A stretch of DNA of 64,000 bases from Burkholderiales bacterium (lineage in GTDB: Bacteria; Pseudomonadota; Gammaproteobacteria; Burkholderiales; Burkholderiaceae_C): contig JAECRL010000009.1 of assembly GCA_016000265.1 (NCBI GenBank), positions 102,172-166,171 on the forward strand, written 5' to 3'. Shown piece after piece: positions 18,114-27,225 of this stretch. Made by a program: the position numbers and the translations under genes. The number at the start of each line of letters is the position of its first letter. Positions within the stretch are counted from its first letter, which is position 1. The notes beneath the pieces are model-generated. The model was not told where the DNA came from and made no database searches. It saw only the letters and a program-made list of their open reading frames with translations.

Positions 18114-20060
18114 TCACGGCCCTTTGAGTTTGCGCCACAGCGTCGTGCGGCTGACGCCCAGGCGGCGGCAGGCCTCGGCCTTGTCGCCTGCGCATTCGGC
18201 CAAGACGGCCTCGGCCTGCTCACGCTCGCTCATCGGCCTCGACGTCGCATGCTGCACACCCGGCACGCGCCGCGGCTCATGCGGTCGATCAAACAGCTCG
18301 GGCACCAGCTCGCGCAAGGCCCGCTGAGCCGATTCAGGGGTCGACGGTGCCGGACCGCTGGGCGCACAAGCCAACAGGCGTTCGACCACGTTGTCGAGTT
18401 CGCGCACGTTGCCCGGCCAGCTGTGGTGACTCGCCTGCGCCAGCAAGGCCGCGAGCAGGGGCTCGCTCAGCGGAGCGCCCCCGGCGATCGTCACGCGCTC
18501 CAGCTGCTTGCGCACCAGCGCCTGGAGGATCTCGGGCAGGTCGGCCAGGCGTTCACGCAGCGGGGGCACCTCGATGCGCAGGATGTTGAGTCGGTAGTAC
18601 AGGTCCAGCCGGAAGGCGCCTTGCTCCACCTGTCGGGCCAGGTCTCGGTGGGTGGCCGCGATGACGCGCACCTGCACGGGGGTCGGCTCGGTCGCCCCCA
18701 CGCGCAGCACCTCGCGCTCCTGCAACACGCGCAGCAGGCGGGTCTGCAGGGGCAGCGGCATCTCGCCGATTTCATCGAGGAAGAGGGTGCCGCGGTGCGC
18801 GGCCTCGAACAGGCCGACCTTGCCGCCGCGACGGGCGCCCGTGAAGGCGCCCTCCTCGTAGCCGAAGAGTTCGCTCTCCAGCAAGGTCTCGGTCATGGCG
18901 GCGCAGTTGACGGCCACGAAGGGCATGTCGCGTCGGTCTGAGGCGCGGTGGATGCCCTGGGCGATCAGCTCCTTGCCGGTGCCGCTGTCACCCAGCAGCA
19001 AGACGGTGGCATGGCTCTGGGCGCAGCGGCTGGCCAGCGCCTGCACGCGCCGCGCCGCGGGGCTGCTGCCGACGAAGCCGCCCAGCTCGTAGCGGCTGGA
19101 CGCAGCCTGCGGCTTGATGCGCGCGCGGATGTGGCGGTCCACGCGCTGGATGGAGATCGGGTCCTGCGCGCTGAGCACCGCCCCCGTCAGCACACCCTGC
19201 TCGACGATGGGCGTGCGGCTGACGATCAGGGCCTTTCCCTTGACGCGCTCAATGGACTCCAGCTCCGGCGCGGCCAGCCGCAAAGTGGCTTGCAGCGTGA
19301 GCTCCGGGCAGACCTCACTCAGGCGCTGCCCGATCCAGTCGGCGGGCTCGATGCCCAGCCAGCGGGCCATCTGCGGGTTGAGCGTCTGGATGCGCTCGTG
19401 GCGGTCCACGGCGATCACGCCATCGCTGATCTGCGCCAGGATGGTGTTGAGCCGCTCGCGCTTGGCCTGCTCGATGCGCGCCGCGCGAGCCACTTCGACG
19501 GCGTCGTCCAGCGCCTCGCGCACCGCGTCCATCGAGTACAGGAACAGGCCGGTGAGGCCCAGCTGCTCGGCCACGTCCACGGCCACGCCCGAGCCCACCA
19601 CCACCTCGACGCCCGCCTGCTGCAACTCGCGCACGCAAGCCCGGGCCTCGTCCTCCGTGCGGTAGCTGCGCTGGACGACGTCGAAGTCGAAAAGTCGGTC
19701 AAAACGGGCCAGGTCCGGCGCCATGCCTTCGTAGGTCAACAAACCGATGTGATCGGACAGCCGGCGGGCCTGAGCCAACGCCTGCATCAGGTCGAAGCCA
19801 CCGACCTTGACCAGCACGACCGGCAGCTCCAGGTGCTGGCGCAGGTAGGCGCCGTTGGAGCCCGCGGCCACCACGACATCGACGGGCTGGCTGGCCTGCA
19901 AGGCCCGCACCCGCGCCACCGCCTGCTCGAAGCCCACGTCCAGCACGTCCACCACGGCGCGGTCGGCCACATCGGGGGCCAGCTCCTGCAGCATCTTGTT
20001 GATGCGACGAAAGCCCACGGCCACGATGCGAGGGGGGGCTGACACGGGAGACAGGGGCAT
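18114..20060 (-). CDS. prpR: Propionate catabolism sigma-54-dependent activator
   Basis: Enhancer-binding regulator of the methylcitrate operon, 648 aa. Domains: N-terminal PrpR sensor domain (about 1-195), which binds 2-methylcitrate in characterised homologues; PAS domain (about 200-310, ISDGVIAVDRHERIQTLNPQMARWLG); AAA+ domain (about 335-565) with Walker A LLLGDSGTGKELIAQ, the sigma-54 contact loop [10 protein letters not shown] and Walker [11 protein letters not shown]-terminal Fis-type helix-turn-helix (KAEACRRLGVSRTTLWRKLKG). It is divergent from prpB, with a 253-bp regulatory region holding a sigma-54 promoter and inverted GTTTCA repeats. Confidence 0.96.
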   Translation of the reverse strand: MPLSPVSAPPRIVAVGFRRINKMLQELAPDVADRAVVDVLDVGFEQAVARVRALQASQPVDVVVAAGSNGAYLRQHLELPVVLVKVGGFDLMQALAQARRLSDHIGLLTYEGMAPDLARFDRLFDFDVVQRSYRTEDEARACVRELQQAGVEVVVGSGVAVDVAEQLGLTGLFLYSMDAVREALDDAVEVARAARIEQAKRERLNTILAQISDGVIAVDRHERIQTLNPQMARWLGIEPADWIGQRLSEVCPELTLQATLRLAAPELESIERVKGKALIVSRTPIVEQGVLTGAVLSAQDPISIQRVDRHIRARIKPQAASSRYELGGFVGSSPAARRVQALASRCAQSHATVLLLGDSGTGKELIAQGIHRASDRRDMPFVAVNCAAMTETLLESELFGYEEGAFTGARRGGKVGLFEAAHRGTLFLDEIGEMPLPLQTRLLRVLQEREVLRVGATEPTPVQVRVIAATHRDLARQVEQGAFRLDLYYRLNILRIEVPPLRERLADLPEILQALVRKQLERVTIAGGAPLSEPLLAALLAQASHHSWPGNVRELDNVVERLLACAPSGPAPSTPESAQRALRELVPELFDRPHEPRRVPGVQHATSRPMSEREQAEAVLAECAGDKAEACRRLGVSRTTLWRKLKGP

Positions 20061-20090
20061 GGGGCGCTCAAAAAATGGGGACGTCGATTC

Positions 20091-20150
20091 GTTTCACATT
20101 GTTCCACGTTTCAAGCAGATCGTTCCATTTTTGAAACAACGGACTGAAAC
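20091..20150 (+). promoter_or_regulatory. Inverted-repeat cluster, likely PrpR upstream activating sites
   Basis: Two GTTTCA elements (20091-20096, 20108-20113) are followed by two inverted copies TGAAAC (20132-20137, 20145-20150), interspersed with two GTTCCA motifs (20101, 20122). The cluster is centred about 125 bp upstream of the sigma-54 promoter, the normal place for an enhancer, and overlaps the upstream region of prpR itself. Binding by PrpR is inferred. Confidence 0.6.
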
Positions 20151-20245
20151 GCCGGACCGAACCCGGCCTGCCGCTCGCCAGGCACCCCAATGAAATCAAA
20201 CACTTACCCCTTGCCACCCACCCCCTGGGGCGGCCATGATGCCGC

Positions 20246-20260
20246 TGGCACACCCGTTGC
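20246..20260 (+). promoter_or_regulatory. Sigma-54 (-24/-12) promoter of prpB operon
   Basis: TGGCAC-N5-TTGC with GG and GC exactly 10 nt apart, the canonical RpoN signature. The predicted start point is about 20272, 42 nt upstream of the prpB ATG. The divergently encoded PrpR is a sigma-54 activator with an intact GAFTGA loop, so both halves of the circuit are present. Confidence 0.88.
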
Positions 20261-20313
20261 GCTGTCTGGGTGAACCGAACCTTTTCAACGGACCATCCAC
20301 CCGGAGACCCGAC

Positions 20314-21198
20314 ATGGCCCAACTCTCGCCCGGCGCTCGCTTTCGCCAAGCCCTGAAGGAAGAAGCCCCCCTGCAAGTCATGGGCACCATCAACGCCAAC
20401 CACGCGCTGCTTGCCAAACGCGCGGGCTTCAAGGCGATCTACCTCTCGGGTGGTGGCGTGGCCGCGGGCTCGCTCGGCCTGCCTGACCTGGGCATCAGCG
20501 GACTGGAAGACGTGCTGATCGACGTGCGCCGCATCACCGACGTGTGCGACACCCCGCTGCTGGTCGACATCGACACCGGCTTCGGGCCGAGTGCCTTCAA
20601 CATCGAGCGCACCGTCAAGAGCCTGATCAAGGCCGGCGCCGCGGCCTGCCACATCGAAGACCAGGTCGGCGCCAAGCGCTGCGGCCATCGTCCGGGCAAG
20701 GAAATCGTCACCACCGAAGAGATGGTCGACCGCGTCAAGGCCGCGGCCGATGCGAAGACGGACAAGGACTTCTTCCTGATCGCCCGCACGGACGCCATCC
20801 AGGTGCACGGCGTGGATGCCGCGATCGAGCGCGCCATCGCCTGCGTGGAAGCCGGCGCCGACGGCATCTTCGCCGAGGCCGCCTACGACCTGCCCACCTA
20901 CGAGAAGTTCGTGCAAGCCGTGAAGGTGCCCGTGCTGGCCAACATCACCGAATTCGGCCAGACCCCGCTGTTCAGCGTGGAAGACCTGCGCCCCACCGGC
21001 GTGGGCATGGTGCTCTACCCGCTGAGCGGCTTCCGCGCCATGAACAAGGCCGCCGAAGCTGTCTACACTGCCGTGCGACGCGATGGTCACCAGCGCAACG
21101 TCGTCGACATGATGCAGACCCGCGCCGAGCTGTACGACCGCATCAACTACCACGCCTTCGAACAGAAGCTCGACGCCCTGTTCGCCGCCAAGAAATAA
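20314..21198 (+). CDS. prpB: 2-methylisocitrate lyase
   Basis: Cleaves 2-methylisocitrate to pyruvate and succinate, the last step of the methylcitrate cycle. The 294-aa protein starts [14 protein letters not shown] behind a GGAG site. It has the catalytic Cys123 in [10 protein letters not shown], the Mg2+ site DIDTGFG, and IARTDAI. Length equals that of the E. coli enzyme. It is the first gene of prpB-prpC-acnD-prpF, 36 bp before prpC. Confidence 0.97.
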   Translation: MAQLSPGARFRQALKEEAPLQVMGTINANHALLAKRAGFKAIYLSGGGVAAGSLGLPDLGISGLEDVLIDVRRITDVCDTPLLVDIDTGFGPSAFNIERTVKSLIKAGAAACHIEDQVGAKRCGHRPGKEIVTTEEMVDRVKAAADAKTDKDFFLIARTDAIQVHGVDAAIERAIACVEAGADGIFAEAAYDLPTYEKFVQAVKVPVLANITEFGQTPLFSVEDLRPTGVGMVLYPLSGFRAMNKAAEAVYTAVRRDGHQRNVVDMMQTRAELYDRINYHAFEQKLDALFAAKK

Positions 21199-21234
21199 AC
21201 CCGCCTGCCCTTCCCTCACCAGGAGACCCTGAAC

Positions 21235-22401
21235 ATGAGCGCCACGCCCGAAACCACGACCACCCCCGGTTTCAAGCCCAAGAAGTCCGTCGCCCTGTCC
21301 GGCACGGCAGCCGGCAACACCGCCCTGTGCACCGTGGGCCGCACCGGCAATGACCTGGCCTACCGCGGCTACGACATCCTCGACGTCGCCACCACCTGCG
21401 AGTTCGAAGAAATCGCCCACCTGCTGGTGCACGGCAAGCTGCCCACCGTGGCCGAACTGGCTGGCTACAAGGCCAAGCTGAAGTCGCTGCGCGGCCTGCC
21501 CGCTGCCCTGAAGACCGCGCTGGAGCAACTCCCCCCCTCCAGCCACCCGATGGACGTGATGCGCACCGGCGTGTCCGTGCTGGGCTGCCTGTCGCCCGAG
21601 AAGGACGACCACAACCACCCCGGCGCCCGCGACATCGCCGACAAGCTGATGGCCTCGCTGGGCTCGATGCTGCTGTACTGGTACCACTTCAGCCACAACG
21701 GCAAGCGCATCGACGTGGAGACCGACGACGACTCCATCGGCGGCCACTTCCTGCACCTGCTGCACGGCGCCAAGCCCCGTGACAGCTGGGTGCGCGCCAT
21801 GCACACCTCGCTGATCCTGTACGCCGAGCACGAGTTCAACGCCTCGACCTTCACCTCGCGCGTGGTGGCCGGCACGGGCTCGGACATGTTCAGCGCCATC
21901 ACCGGCGGCATCGGCGCCCTGCGCGGCCCGAAGCACGGCGGCGCCAACGAAGTCGCCTTCGAGATCCAGAAGCGCTACGACAACCCGAATGAGGCCGAGG
22001 CCGACATCCGCGCCCGCGTCGAGAAAAAGGAAGTCGTGATCGGCTTCGGTCACCCCGTCTACACCGTCAGCGACCCGCGCAACGTGGTCATCAAGAAGGT
22101 GGCCGAAGACCTGTCGAAGGAAGAGAACAACACCAAGATGTACGACATCGCCGAGCGCCTGGAATCGGTGATGTGGGAAATCAAGAAGATGTTCCCCAAC
22201 CTGGACTGGTTCTCTGCCGTGAGCTATCACATGATGGGCGTGCCCACCGCGATGTTCACCCCGCTGTTCGTGATCGCGCGCACCAGCGGCTGGTCGGCCC
22301 ACGTGATCGAGCAGCGCATCGACGGCAAGATCATCCGCCCGAGCGCCAACTACACCGGCCCTGAGGACCAGAAGTTCGTGCCCATCAAGGACCGCAAGTA
22401 A
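21235..22401 (+). CDS. prpC: 2-methylcitrate synthase
   Basis: Condenses propionyl-CoA with oxaloacetate to 2-methylcitrate. The 388-aa protein is a short citrate-synthase-family member with [28 protein letters not shown], the active-site histidine in [36 protein letters not shown], and [16 protein letters not shown]. The short length (versus 436 aa for GltA here), absence of the GltA N-terminal domain and operon position support PrpC over a second GltA. A hairpin separates it from acnD. Confidence 0.96.
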   Translation: MSATPETTTTPGFKPKKSVALSGTAAGNTALCTVGRTGNDLAYRGYDILDVATTCEFEEIAHLLVHGKLPTVAELAGYKAKLKSLRGLPAALKTALEQLPPSSHPMDVMRTGVSVLGCLSPEKDDHNHPGARDIADKLMASLGSMLLYWYHFSHNGKRIDVETDDDSIGGHFLHLLHGAKPRDSWVRAMHTSLILYAEHEFNASTFTSRVVAGTGSDMFSAITGGIGALRGPKHGGANEVAFEIQKRYDNPNEAEADIRARVEKKEVVIGFGHPVYTVSDPRNVVIKKVAEDLSKEENNTKMYDIAERLESVMWEIKKMFPNLDWFSAVSYHMMGVPTAMFTPLFVIARTSGWSAHVIEQRIDGKIIRPSANYTGPEDQKFVPIKDRK

Positions 22402-22417
22402 TCCTCGAGCCGAGATG

Positions 22418-22461
22418 GGGCGCCACATTGCCGACGCGTGATCCGTCGTGATGTGGCGCCC
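22418..22461 (+). other. Long hairpin in the prpC-acnD gap
   Basis: Perfect 11-bp arms GGGCGCCACAT (22418-22428) and ATGTGGCGCCC (22451-22461) enclose a second 5-bp stem CGACG / CGTCG (22432-22436 and 22444-22448). It starts 16 bp after the prpC stop and ends 70 bp before the acnD start. It is followed by only three T residues, so it is more likely an mRNA processing or stability element, or a weak attenuator, than a full terminator. Confidence 0.6.
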
Positions 22462-22530
22462 TTTGCCATGGCATTTGACCTTGCCCAGCCCAGCCCTGCT
22501 GATACCCGACCGCCCCACCGAGGCCGCCCC

Positions 22531-25140
22531 ATGAACACCGACTACCGCAAGACCTTGCCCGGCACCAGCCTGGACTACTTCGACGCCAAGCAAGCCGTGG
22601 AGGCCATCCAGGCCGGCGCCTGGGCCACCCTGCCCTACACCTCGCGCGTGCACGCCGAGAACATCGTGCGCAAGGCCGACCCGGCCATCGTGACCCGTTC
22701 GCTGACGCAGCTCATCGAGCGCAAGCGCGACCACGACTTCCCCTGGTTCCCCGCCCGCGTGGCCTGCCACGACATCCTGGGCCAGACCGCCCTGGTGGAC
22801 CTGGCCGGCCTGCGCGACGCCATCGCCAAGGAAGGCGGCGACCCCGCCAAGGTCAACCCGGTGGTGCCCGTGCAGCTGATCGTGGACCACTCGCTGGCCG
22901 TGGAGTGCGGTGGGTTCGACCCCGACGCGTTCCAGAAGAACCGCGACATCGAAGAGCGCCGCAACGAAGACCGCTTCCACTTCATCAACTGGACGAAGAA
23001 GGCCTTCGCCAACGTGGACGTGATCCCCGCGGGCAACGGCATCATGCACCAGATCAACCTGGAGAAGATGTCGCCGGTGATCCACGCCGACCAGGGCGTG
23101 GCCTACCCCGACACCTGCGTCGGCACCGACTCGCACACCCCGCACGTGGACGCCCTCGGCGTGATCGCCATCGGCGTCGGCGGCCTGGAGGCCGAGAACG
23201 TGATGCTGGGCCGCGCCTCGTGGATGCGCCTGCCTGAAATCGTGGGCGTCAAGCTCACCGGCCAACGCCAGAGCGGCATCACCGCCACCGACGTGGTGCT
23301 GGCCCTGACCGAGTTCCTGCGCAAGAACAAGGTCGTGGGCGCCTACCTCGAGTTCCATGGCGAAGGCGCCTCGAAGCTGACGATCGGCGACCGCGCCACC
23401 ATCTCGAACATGGCCCCCGAATACGGCGCCACCGCCGCCATGTTCAGCATCGACGACCAGACGCTCGAGTACCTGACCCTGACCGGCCGCTCGGCCGAAC
23501 AGGTCAAGCTGGTGGAGACCTACGCCAAGGTCGCCGGCCTGTGGTCGGATTCGCTGAAGGACGCCGTCTACGAGCGCAACCTCGAGTTCGATCTGTCGAG
23601 CGTCGTGCGCAACATGGCCGGCCCCTCGAACCCGCACGCCCGCGTGGCCACGTCTGACCTGGCCGCCAAAGGCATCGCCGGCAAGTGGGACGACGTCCCC
23701 GGCCAGATGCCCGACGGCGCCGTGATCATCGCCGCCATCACCAGCTGCACCAACACCTCCAACCCGCGCAACGTGATCGCCGCGGCCCTGCTGGCCCGCA
23801 ACGCCAACAAGCTGGGCCTGACGCGCAAGCCCTGGGTGAAGTCCTCGCTGGCCCCCGGCTCGAAGGCGGTTGAGCTCTACCTGAACGAAGCTGGCTTGAT
23901 GGGCGACCTGGAAAAGCTGGGCTTCGGCATCGTGGCCTTCGCCTGCACGACCTGCAATGGCATGTCGGGCGCGCTCGACCCGGTCATTCAGCAGGAAATC
24001 GTGGACCGCGACCTCTACGCCACCGCCGTGCTCTCGGGCAACCGCAACTTCGACGGCCGCATCCACCCCTACGCCAAGCAAGCCTTCCTGGCCTCGCCCC
24101 CGCTGGTGGTGGCCTACGCCATCGCCGGCACCATCCGTTTCGACATCGAAAACGACGTGCTGGCCGTGGTCGACGGCCAAGAGATCCGCCTCAAGGACAT
24201 CTGGCCTTCGGACGACGAGATCGACGCCGTGGTCAAGGTGGCTGTGAAGCCTGAGCAGTACCGCGCCGTGTACGAACCCATGTTCGCCATCAAGGCCGAC
24301 GATGGCGTCAAGGTCAGCCCGCAGTACGACTGGCGCCCTCAGTCCACCTACATCCGCCGCCCGCCGTACTGGGACACGGAAGGCGTGGGCGCCCTGGCCG
24401 CCAACCCGCGCACGCTCAAGGGCATGCGTCCGCTGGCCGTGCTGCCGGACAACATCACCACCGACCACCTGTCGCCGTCCAACGCGATCATGATGAACTC
24501 GGCCGCGGGTGAGTACCTGCACAAGATGGGCCTGCCCGAGGAGGACTTCAACTCCTACGCCACCCACCGCGGCGACCACCTCACCGCCATGCGCGCCACC
24601 TTCGCGAACCCCACGCTGAAGAACGAGATGGTGCGTGACGCCGACGGCAAGGTGAAGGCCGGCTCGCTGGCCCGCATCGAGCCCGAAGGCAAGGTCGTGC
24701 GCATGTGGGAGGCCATGGAGGCCTACCAGGAGCGCAAGCAGCCGCTGATCATCGTGGCCGGCGCCGACTACGGCCAGGGCTCCTCGCGCGACTGGGCCGC
24801 CAAGGGCGTGCGCCTGGCTGGCGTGGAAGCCATCGCCGCCGAAGGCTTCGAGCGCATCCACCGCACCAACCTGATCGGCATGGGCGTGCTGCCCCTGGAG
24901 TTCAAGCCGGGCACCACCCGCCTGACGCTGAACATCGACGGCACCGAAACCTACGACGTCGAAGGCGACCTGAAGCCCCGCACCGACCTGACCCTGGTCA
25001 TCACCCGCAAGAACGGTGAAGTCGTCAAGGTGCCCATGACCTGCCGACTGGACACGGCCGAAGAGGTCTCGGTGTACGAAGCCGGTGGCGTGCTGCAGCG
25101 TTTCGCGCAAGACTTCCTTGCAGCGAACAAGGCGGCCTGA
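22531..25140 (+). CDS. acnD: 2-methylcitrate dehydratase, Fe-S type (AcnD)
   Basis: Aconitase-family enzyme dehydrating 2-methylcitrate to 2-methyl-trans-aconitate; works with PrpF in organisms that use this route instead of PrpD. The 869-aa protein starts MNTDYRKTLPGTSLDYFDAKQAVEAI. Cluster cysteines are Cys406 ([10 protein letters not shown]), Cys472 and Cys475 (CTTCNGMSG). The C-terminal swivel domain holds [16 protein letters not shown] and FERIHRTNLIGMGVLP. The length is close to AcnA. Being directly between prpC and prpF identifies it as AcnD. prpF follows by 18 bp. Confidence 0.96.
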   Translation: MNTDYRKTLPGTSLDYFDAKQAVEAIQAGAWATLPYTSRVHAENIVRKADPAIVTRSLTQLIERKRDHDFPWFPARVACHDILGQTALVDLAGLRDAIAKEGGDPAKVNPVVPVQLIVDHSLAVECGGFDPDAFQKNRDIEERRNEDRFHFINWTKKAFANVDVIPAGNGIMHQINLEKMSPVIHADQGVAYPDTCVGTDSHTPHVDALGVIAIGVGGLEAENVMLGRASWMRLPEIVGVKLTGQRQSGITATDVVLALTEFLRKNKVVGAYLEFHGEGASKLTIGDRATISNMAPEYGATAAMFSIDDQTLEYLTLTGRSAEQVKLVETYAKVAGLWSDSLKDAVYERNLEFDLSSVVRNMAGPSNPHARVATSDLAAKGIAGKWDDVPGQMPDGAVIIAAITSCTNTSNPRNVIAAALLARNANKLGLTRKPWVKSSLAPGSKAVELYLNEAGLMGDLEKLGFGIVAFACTTCNGMSGALDPVIQQEIVDRDLYATAVLSGNRNFDGRIHPYAKQAFLASPPLVVAYAIAGTIRFDIENDVLAVVDGQEIRLKDIWPSDDEIDAVVKVAVKPEQYRAVYEPMFAIKADDGVKVSPQYDWRPQSTYIRRPPYWDTEGVGALAANPRTLKGMRPLAVLPDNITTDHLSPSNAIMMNSAAGEYLHKMGLPEEDFNSYATHRGDHLTAMRATFANPTLKNEMVRDADGKVKAGSLARIEPEGKVVRMWEAMEAYQERKQPLIIVAGADYGQGSSRDWAAKGVRLAGVEAIAAEGFERIHRTNLIGMGVLPLEFKPGTTRLTLNIDGTETYDVEGDLKPRTDLTLVITRKNGEVVKVPMTCRLDTAEEVSVYEAGGVLQRFAQDFLAANKAA

Positions 25141-25158
25141 CCCCTAGGAGACAACGAC

Positions 25159-26358
25159 ATGGCTCACGCCCCCCAAGTGAAGATCCCCGCCACCTACATC
25201 CGTGGCGGCACCAGCAAAGGCGTGTTCTTCCGCCTGGCTGACCTGCCGGCCTCGTGCCAGCAGCCCGGCGCCGCGCGCGACAAGCTGTTCATGCGCGTCA
25301 TCGGCAGCCCCGACCCCTACGCCGCTCACATCGACGGCATGGGCGGGGCCACGTCCAGCACGAGCAAGTGCGTGATCCTGTCGAAGTCCAGCGTGCCCGA
25401 CCACGACGTGGACTACCTCTACGGCCAGGTCTCCATCGACAAGGCCTTCGTGGACTGGAGCGGTAACTGCGGCAACCTGTCGACCGCGGCAGGCGCCTTC
25501 GCCATCCACGCAGGCCTGGTGGACCCTGCGCGCATTCCCGAGAATGGCGTGGCCGTGGTCCGCGTCTGGCAGGCCAACATCCAGAAAACCATCATCGCCC
25601 ACGTGCCCGTGACCAACGGTCAGGTGCAGGAAACCGGTGACTTCGAACTCGACGGCGTGACCTTCCCCGCCGCCGAGATCGTGCTGGAGTTCATGGACCC
25701 GTCCGACGATGGCGACGAAGGCGGCTCGATGTTCCCCACCGGCAACCTGGTCGACGACCTGGAAGTCCCGGGCATCGGAACGTTGAAGGCCACGATGATC
25801 ACGGCCGGCATCCCCACCGTGTTCGTCAACGCGGCCGACATCGGCTACACGGGCACCGAGCTGCGCGAGCAGATCAACACCGACCCCGAAGCGCTCAAGC
25901 GTTTCGAAGCCATCCGCGTGGCCGGCGCCCTGCGCATGGGCCTGATCAAAACGCCAGAGGAAGCGGCCACGCGCCAACACACCCCGAAGATCGCCTTCGT
26001 CGCGCCCCCCACGACCTACACCGCCTCCAGCGGCAAGGCCATCGACGCCGGTGACGTGGACCTGCTGGTGCGCGCCCTGTCCATGGGCAAGCTGCACCAC
26101 GCCATGATGGGCACCTGCGCGGTGGCCATCGGCACGGCAGCCGCCATCCCCGGCACGCTGGTCAACCTGGCGGCCGGTGGCGGCGAGCGCGAAGCCGCGC
26201 CTGAATCGGTCTGTTTTGGCCACCCCTCGGGCACCCTGCGCGTGGGCGCCCAGGCCAGCCAGGTCCATGGCCAGTGGACGGTGACCAAGGCCATCATGAG
26301 CCGCAGCGCCCGCATCCTCATGGAAGGCTGGGTGCGCGTGCCCGGTGACGCGTTCTGA
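25159..26358 (+). CDS. prpF: 2-methylaconitate cis-trans isomerase
   Basis: Diaminopimelate-epimerase-fold isomerase that converts the AcnD product 2-methyl-trans-aconitate to the cis form usable by an aconitase. The 399-aa protein begins MAHAPQVKIPATYIRGGTSKGVFF (the RGGTSKG signature of PrpF). It shows DGMGGATSSTSKCVILSKS, WSGNCGNLSTAAGAFAI and the C-terminal GHPSGTLRVG-like segment. It is the last gene of the operon (AGGAG ribosome site). No prpE (propionyl-CoA synthetase) follows. Confidence 0.96.
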   Translation: MAHAPQVKIPATYIRGGTSKGVFFRLADLPASCQQPGAARDKLFMRVIGSPDPYAAHIDGMGGATSSTSKCVILSKSSVPDHDVDYLYGQVSIDKAFVDWSGNCGNLSTAAGAFAIHAGLVDPARIPENGVAVVRVWQANIQKTIIAHVPVTNGQVQETGDFELDGVTFPAAEIVLEFMDPSDDGDEGGSMFPTGNLVDDLEVPGIGTLKATMITAGIPTVFVNAADIGYTGTELREQINTDPEALKRFEAIRVAGALRMGLIKTPEEAATRQHTPKIAFVAPPTTYTASSGKAIDAGDVDLLVRALSMGKLHHAMMGTCAVAIGTAAAIPGTLVNLAAGGGEREAAPESVCFGHPSGTLRVGAQASQVHGQWTVTKAIMSRSARILMEGWVRVPGDAF

Positions 26359-26467
26359 GTCGCGCAAGCCGTCACACGATCTGACACACCCTGGGGCGGT
26401 TTTTCCGCCGCCTCAGGCACCGAAAAGTGGCAAGATCGTCATTTGGGATCACCAGATTTTTCACACC

Positions 26468-27007
26468 ATGAACGCTCAAGCCCTCGCACGCCGCACCCAA
26501 CGCATCCGCACCCTGGCCCTGTCGGCCGGCATGATGCTGGGCATGGCCGCGGCCACCTTCGGCCCGCAACTCGCCCACGCCTCGACGGCCGTCAAAGCGT
26601 CCAAATCGGTGATCAAGGGCGCGCAAGCCGAAAAGCCCATCCAGCTGGCCGCCGCCACGCCTGAGCAAATGGTCGCCTTCGAGCGCGTGCTCACCGGTGG
26701 CTACGACTGCGAGTTCGGCAAGCGCATCGTCGTCGACAACAGCGACGCCAACCCCGGCTACGTCAACCTGAGCCTGGGCAAACAGAAGTGGCTGATGAAG
26801 CCCGTTCTTTCGGCCACCGGTGCCATCCGCCTCGAGGACGTGCGCGGCCAGGCCCTGCTGGTGCAGATCCTGACCAAGTCGATGGTGCTCGACACCAAGA
26901 CGGGCAAGCGCCTGGTGGACGCCTGCGTGCACGAAGTGCAGCGCAAGGCCGAAGCCGATCTGGCCGCCCAGCCGGCGCGTCCGTCCATCTTCGACGCGCC
27001 CCGCTGA
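26468..27007 (+). CDS. Conserved secreted protein of unknown function
   Basis: A 179-aa protein from the ATG at 26468. It has a long signal peptide (RRTQRIRTLALSAGMMLGMAAATFGPQLAHA, probable cleavage after about residue 38), an Ala/Lys-rich linker, then a compact domain (about 65-165). Visible features are ATPEQMVAFERVLTGGYDCEFGKRI, VDNSDANPGYVNLSLGKQKWLMKPVLSATGAIRLEDVRGQALLVQI and two cysteines (about 78 and 156) that could form a disulfide. It lies between prpF (109 bp upstream) and acnB. I do not recognise the family; the link to the aconitase genes is only positional. Confidence 0.75.
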   Translation: MNAQALARRTQRIRTLALSAGMMLGMAAATFGPQLAHASTAVKASKSVIKGAQAEKPIQLAAATPEQMVAFERVLTGGYDCEFGKRIVVDNSDANPGYVNLSLGKQKWLMKPVLSATGAIRLEDVRGQALLVQILTKSMVLDTKTGKRLVDACVHEVQRKAEADLAAQPARPSIFDAPR

Positions 27008-27027
27008 CGCCCTCCCCGCCCGGACGA

Positions 27028-27225
27028 GGTGAAATTTTCTGATTTCACCGCCGCCCGAGGTGACTTTCACCGCCGTCGTGGGCGAAAATAGCAGGCTGCA
27101 CGGAAATTGCATTTCCTTGTGACCGGGCTGCGTTTTCGCCCCGTTGCGGTGATTTCTTTTGAATCCACCGCATTGACGGTGACGCAGGCCCTGCGTTTTT
27201 GCCCCCTCCACACCAGGTGAACTCC
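27028..27225 (+). promoter_or_regulatory. Repeat-rich leader upstream of acnB
   Basis: Three inverted repeats share GGTGA/TCACC arms: GGTGAAAT-N6-ATTTCACC (27028-27049), GGTGA-N3-TCACC (27059-27071), and a bulged CGGTGATT/AATCCACCG hairpin (27147-27170). A 15-bp block CTGCGTTTT(C/T)GCCCC occurs twice as a direct repeat (27128-27142 and 27191-27205, one mismatch), each a few bases after GTGAC. The first hairpin may terminate the upstream gene. The rest is candidate operator or leader-RNA structure for acnB. No clear -35/-10 was assigned. Confidence 0.5.

Noticed and set aside
20068..25110. 1680-codon open frame on the minus strand opposite prpB-prpC-acnD
   Set aside because: Antisense shadow of GC-rich genes: composition is Val/Gly/His/Ala-rich low-complexity, no domain is recognisable, and the plus strand encodes clear full-length enzymes.
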